Source: Bdellovibrionales bacterium GWA2_49_15 (GTDB lineage: Bacteria > Bdellovibrionota > Bacteriovoracia > Bacteriovoracales > Bacteriovoracaceae). From it: a stretch of DNA of 64,000 nt. The stretch spans positions 361,407 through 425,406 of the forward strand of contig MEPP01000031.1 in assembly GCA_001769855.1 (NCBI GenBank). Direction: 5' to 3'. The translations under genes and the position numbers were made by a program. Position 1 is the first letter of the stretch; every line of letters starts with the position of its first letter. The notes under the pieces were generated by a model that searched no databases, was not told the origin of the DNA, and was given only the letters and a program-made list of their open reading frames with translations. Below, piece by piece: positions 62,797-64,000 of the stretch.

Positions 62797-64000
62797 GCCT
62801 TCACACGCCCAACCAGATCATAATCAAGCACGTCCGTGATCTCGACCGAGATCAGATCGCCTGCATGAATGGGTTTGGCGTTGATGCCAAGGTCGTTGAT
62901 AATGACCACCCCGTCGATGTCGGGGGCCTGGCCGGTGTGACGTCCTTGCCATAAGAGTTCTGTTTCTTCATGGGGGCCTTCAACCAGCACCTGAATAGTT
63001 TTTTTAAGATAGTTTTGATTTTGCTCGCGGGCGATTTCTTTTTGTACCTCAAAGAGACGATCGAAGCGGTCCTCAATAACATCCTGGGGAACTTTGGGCC
63101 CGAGCTTGAAAGCCGGAGTTCCTTCCTCATCGCTGTATCGAAAAATACCCAGGTGATTGAAGCGCGCCTTTTTAACTCCTTCCAGGAGCTGCGCAAAATC
63201 TTCCTCGGTTTCGCCGGGAAAACCGACAATGATAGAAGTTCGGATGACCATGTCTGGAATCAGCGCACGCAATTTTTCCACCCGACCAAATATTTTCTCG
63301 CCGGTAATCTGGCGGTTCATACGTTTTAAGACATTATTGGAAAAATGTTGAACCGGCATATCGAGGTACTTGCAAACTTTTTTGGACGCCGCCATCTTCT
63401 CGATGACCTGATCGGTTAGGTCGTCAGGATAGTAGTAAAACAAGCGCAGCCACTCGATACCATCGACCTTCTCCAGTCCATCCAAAAGCTGGTAGAGGTT
63501 TTCATAGCTGGATAAATCCTGGGAGATCAAATTGAGTTCTTTTACACCGGATGAAGCCAAAGTCTTGGCTTCCGCCACGAGAGATTCAACGGATCGGGAG
63601 CGCAGACGCCCTCGAATGGTCGGGATGATACAGAACGTGCAGTTGCGGTTGCAGCCCTCTGAAACCTTGAGCCAGGCCATATACTTTGGAGAAGTATTAA
63701 TGCGCGGATCGAATTCGGTGTGAATAAATTTTGGTATATCGACAAAACTTTTGCTTTCAAGTCGGCCGTTCTCCAACGCGCGCAGGAGTTTGGCAATCTT
63801 GTTGTACTCCCCGGTACCGATGATCAGGTCAACCTCGGGCAAATCTTTTTCCAAAGCTTCGGAGTAGCGCTGGGCCATGCAGCCGGCCACCACCAAGGCC
63901 TGACACCGGCCATTTTTTGGATCTTTGTAGTCGGCCAATTCTAAAATGGTGTCAATGGATTCTTTTTTGGAGGCCTCGATAAAAGAGCAGGTGTTGACGA
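62793..64000 (-). CDS. rimO: Ribosomal protein S12 methylthiotransferase RimO, 3' part
   Basis: The frame is open to the right edge, so the start lies outside; at least 402 residues are present. The radical SAM motif CNRNCTFCIIP (C-x3-C-x2-C), the N-terminal cluster residues NTCSFIEA and AGCMAQRY, and the C-terminal TRAM domain identify a MiaB/RimO methylthiotransferase. RIxTSPKYMAWLKVSEGCNR and the SQDLSSY segment indicate RimO, which methylthiolates Asp of S12, rather than MiaB. The TTG at 63938 is not taken as the start because the conserved NTC cysteine lies upstream of it. Confidence 0.93.
   Translation of the reverse strand, partial: VNTCSFIEASKKESIDTILELADYKDPKNGRCQALVVAGCMAQRYSEALEKDLPEVDLIIGTGEYNKIAKLLRALENGRLESKSFVDIPKFIHTEFDPRINTSPKYMAWLKVSEGCNRNCTFCIIPTIRGRLRSRSVESLVAEAKTLASSGVKELNLISQDLSSYENLYQLLDGLEKVDGIEWLRLFYYYPDDLTDQVIEKMAASKKVCKYLDMPVQHFSNNVLKRMNRQITGEKIFGRVEKLRALIPDMVIRTSIIVGFPGETEEDFAQLLEGVKKARFNHLGIFRYSDEEGTPAFKLGPKVPQDVIEDRFDRLFEVQKEIAREQNQNYLKKTIQVLVEGPHEETELLWQGRHTGQAPDIDGVVIINDLGINAKPIHAGDLISVEITDVLDYDLVGRVKA

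Noticed and set aside
62793..63938. TTG at 63938 as start of rimO
   Set aside because: The upstream frame continues with the conserved NTC cysteine region to the window edge, so the gene is simply cut by the window.
1..64000. tRNA, rRNA or 6S RNA genes, including one between zapA and the 5-FCL gene
   Set aside because: No cloverleaf or T-loop consensus was noticed by eye in the gaps, and zapA and the 5-FCL gene leave no room for 6S RNA. A tRNA search tool would be decisive.

Overview
The window looks like a chromosomal segment of a Gram-negative, Deltaproteobacteria-like bacterium, most plausibly a member of the Bdellovibrionota (Bdellovibrio/Bacteriovorax relatives). That placement is an inference from gene content: UPF0164-type and other outer-membrane proteins, abundant signal peptides and lipoboxes, a relic of a RAYT transposase with the N-terminus seen in that group, and housekeeping genes of proteobacterial type. 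No rRNA, tRNA or CRISPR array was seen.

Layout. 1-5 kb: secreted proteins (a DKxGH protein and a subtilisin), an HTH regulator divergent from a pentapeptide-repeat gene across a clear promoter/operator, and a prepilin-like gene. 5-17 kb: an AAA/DUF4143 ATPase flanked by two copies of a C-terminal sorting-tail sequence, then one giant gene (about 3500 codons) with ~494-residue tandem repeats, a gingipain-like C25 protease domain and a sorting-type C-terminus. 17-21.7 kb: an orphan ORF6N gene, nadC-nadB and a minimal ComEC-like membrane protein. 21.7-35.6 kb: the most notable region, with seven multihaem cytochromes c carrying 52 recognisable haem-binding motifs, a TlpA/ResA thioredoxin, an OB-fold lipoprotein, an outer-membrane beta-barrel, and the System II haem ligation proteins ResB and CcsA. 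Together these look like a self-contained periplasm-to-surface electron conduit with its own maturation machinery. 36-42.6 kb: secreted nuclease/phosphatase-fold and phospholipase D-fold enzymes and secreted proteins of unknown function. 42.7-48.3 kb: a fused 2-oxoacid dehydrogenase E1, TerC, a UPF0164 barrel and leucine dehydrogenase, which suggests branched-chain amino acid use. 48.4-58 kb: ferredoxin, a signal peptidase II fused to a HAMP domain, a CNNM/CorC protein, a tRNA-dihydrouridine synthase, and a compact ftsY-zapA-5-FCL-rny-SDR run divergent from epmA. 58-64 kb: a secreted protein, a large Ig-like lipoprotein and the 3' part of rimO, which runs off the right edge.

How parts fit: ResB/CcsA and probably the TlpA-like protein would attach haem to the cytochromes encoded on both sides. 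The run 11-haem cytochrome, beta-barrel, 7-haem cytochrome, dihaem lipoprotein (28750-32007) has the composition expected of a porin-cytochrome complex. Leucine dehydrogenase and the E1 enzyme would act in sequence: deamination to branched 2-oxoacids, then oxidative decarboxylation.
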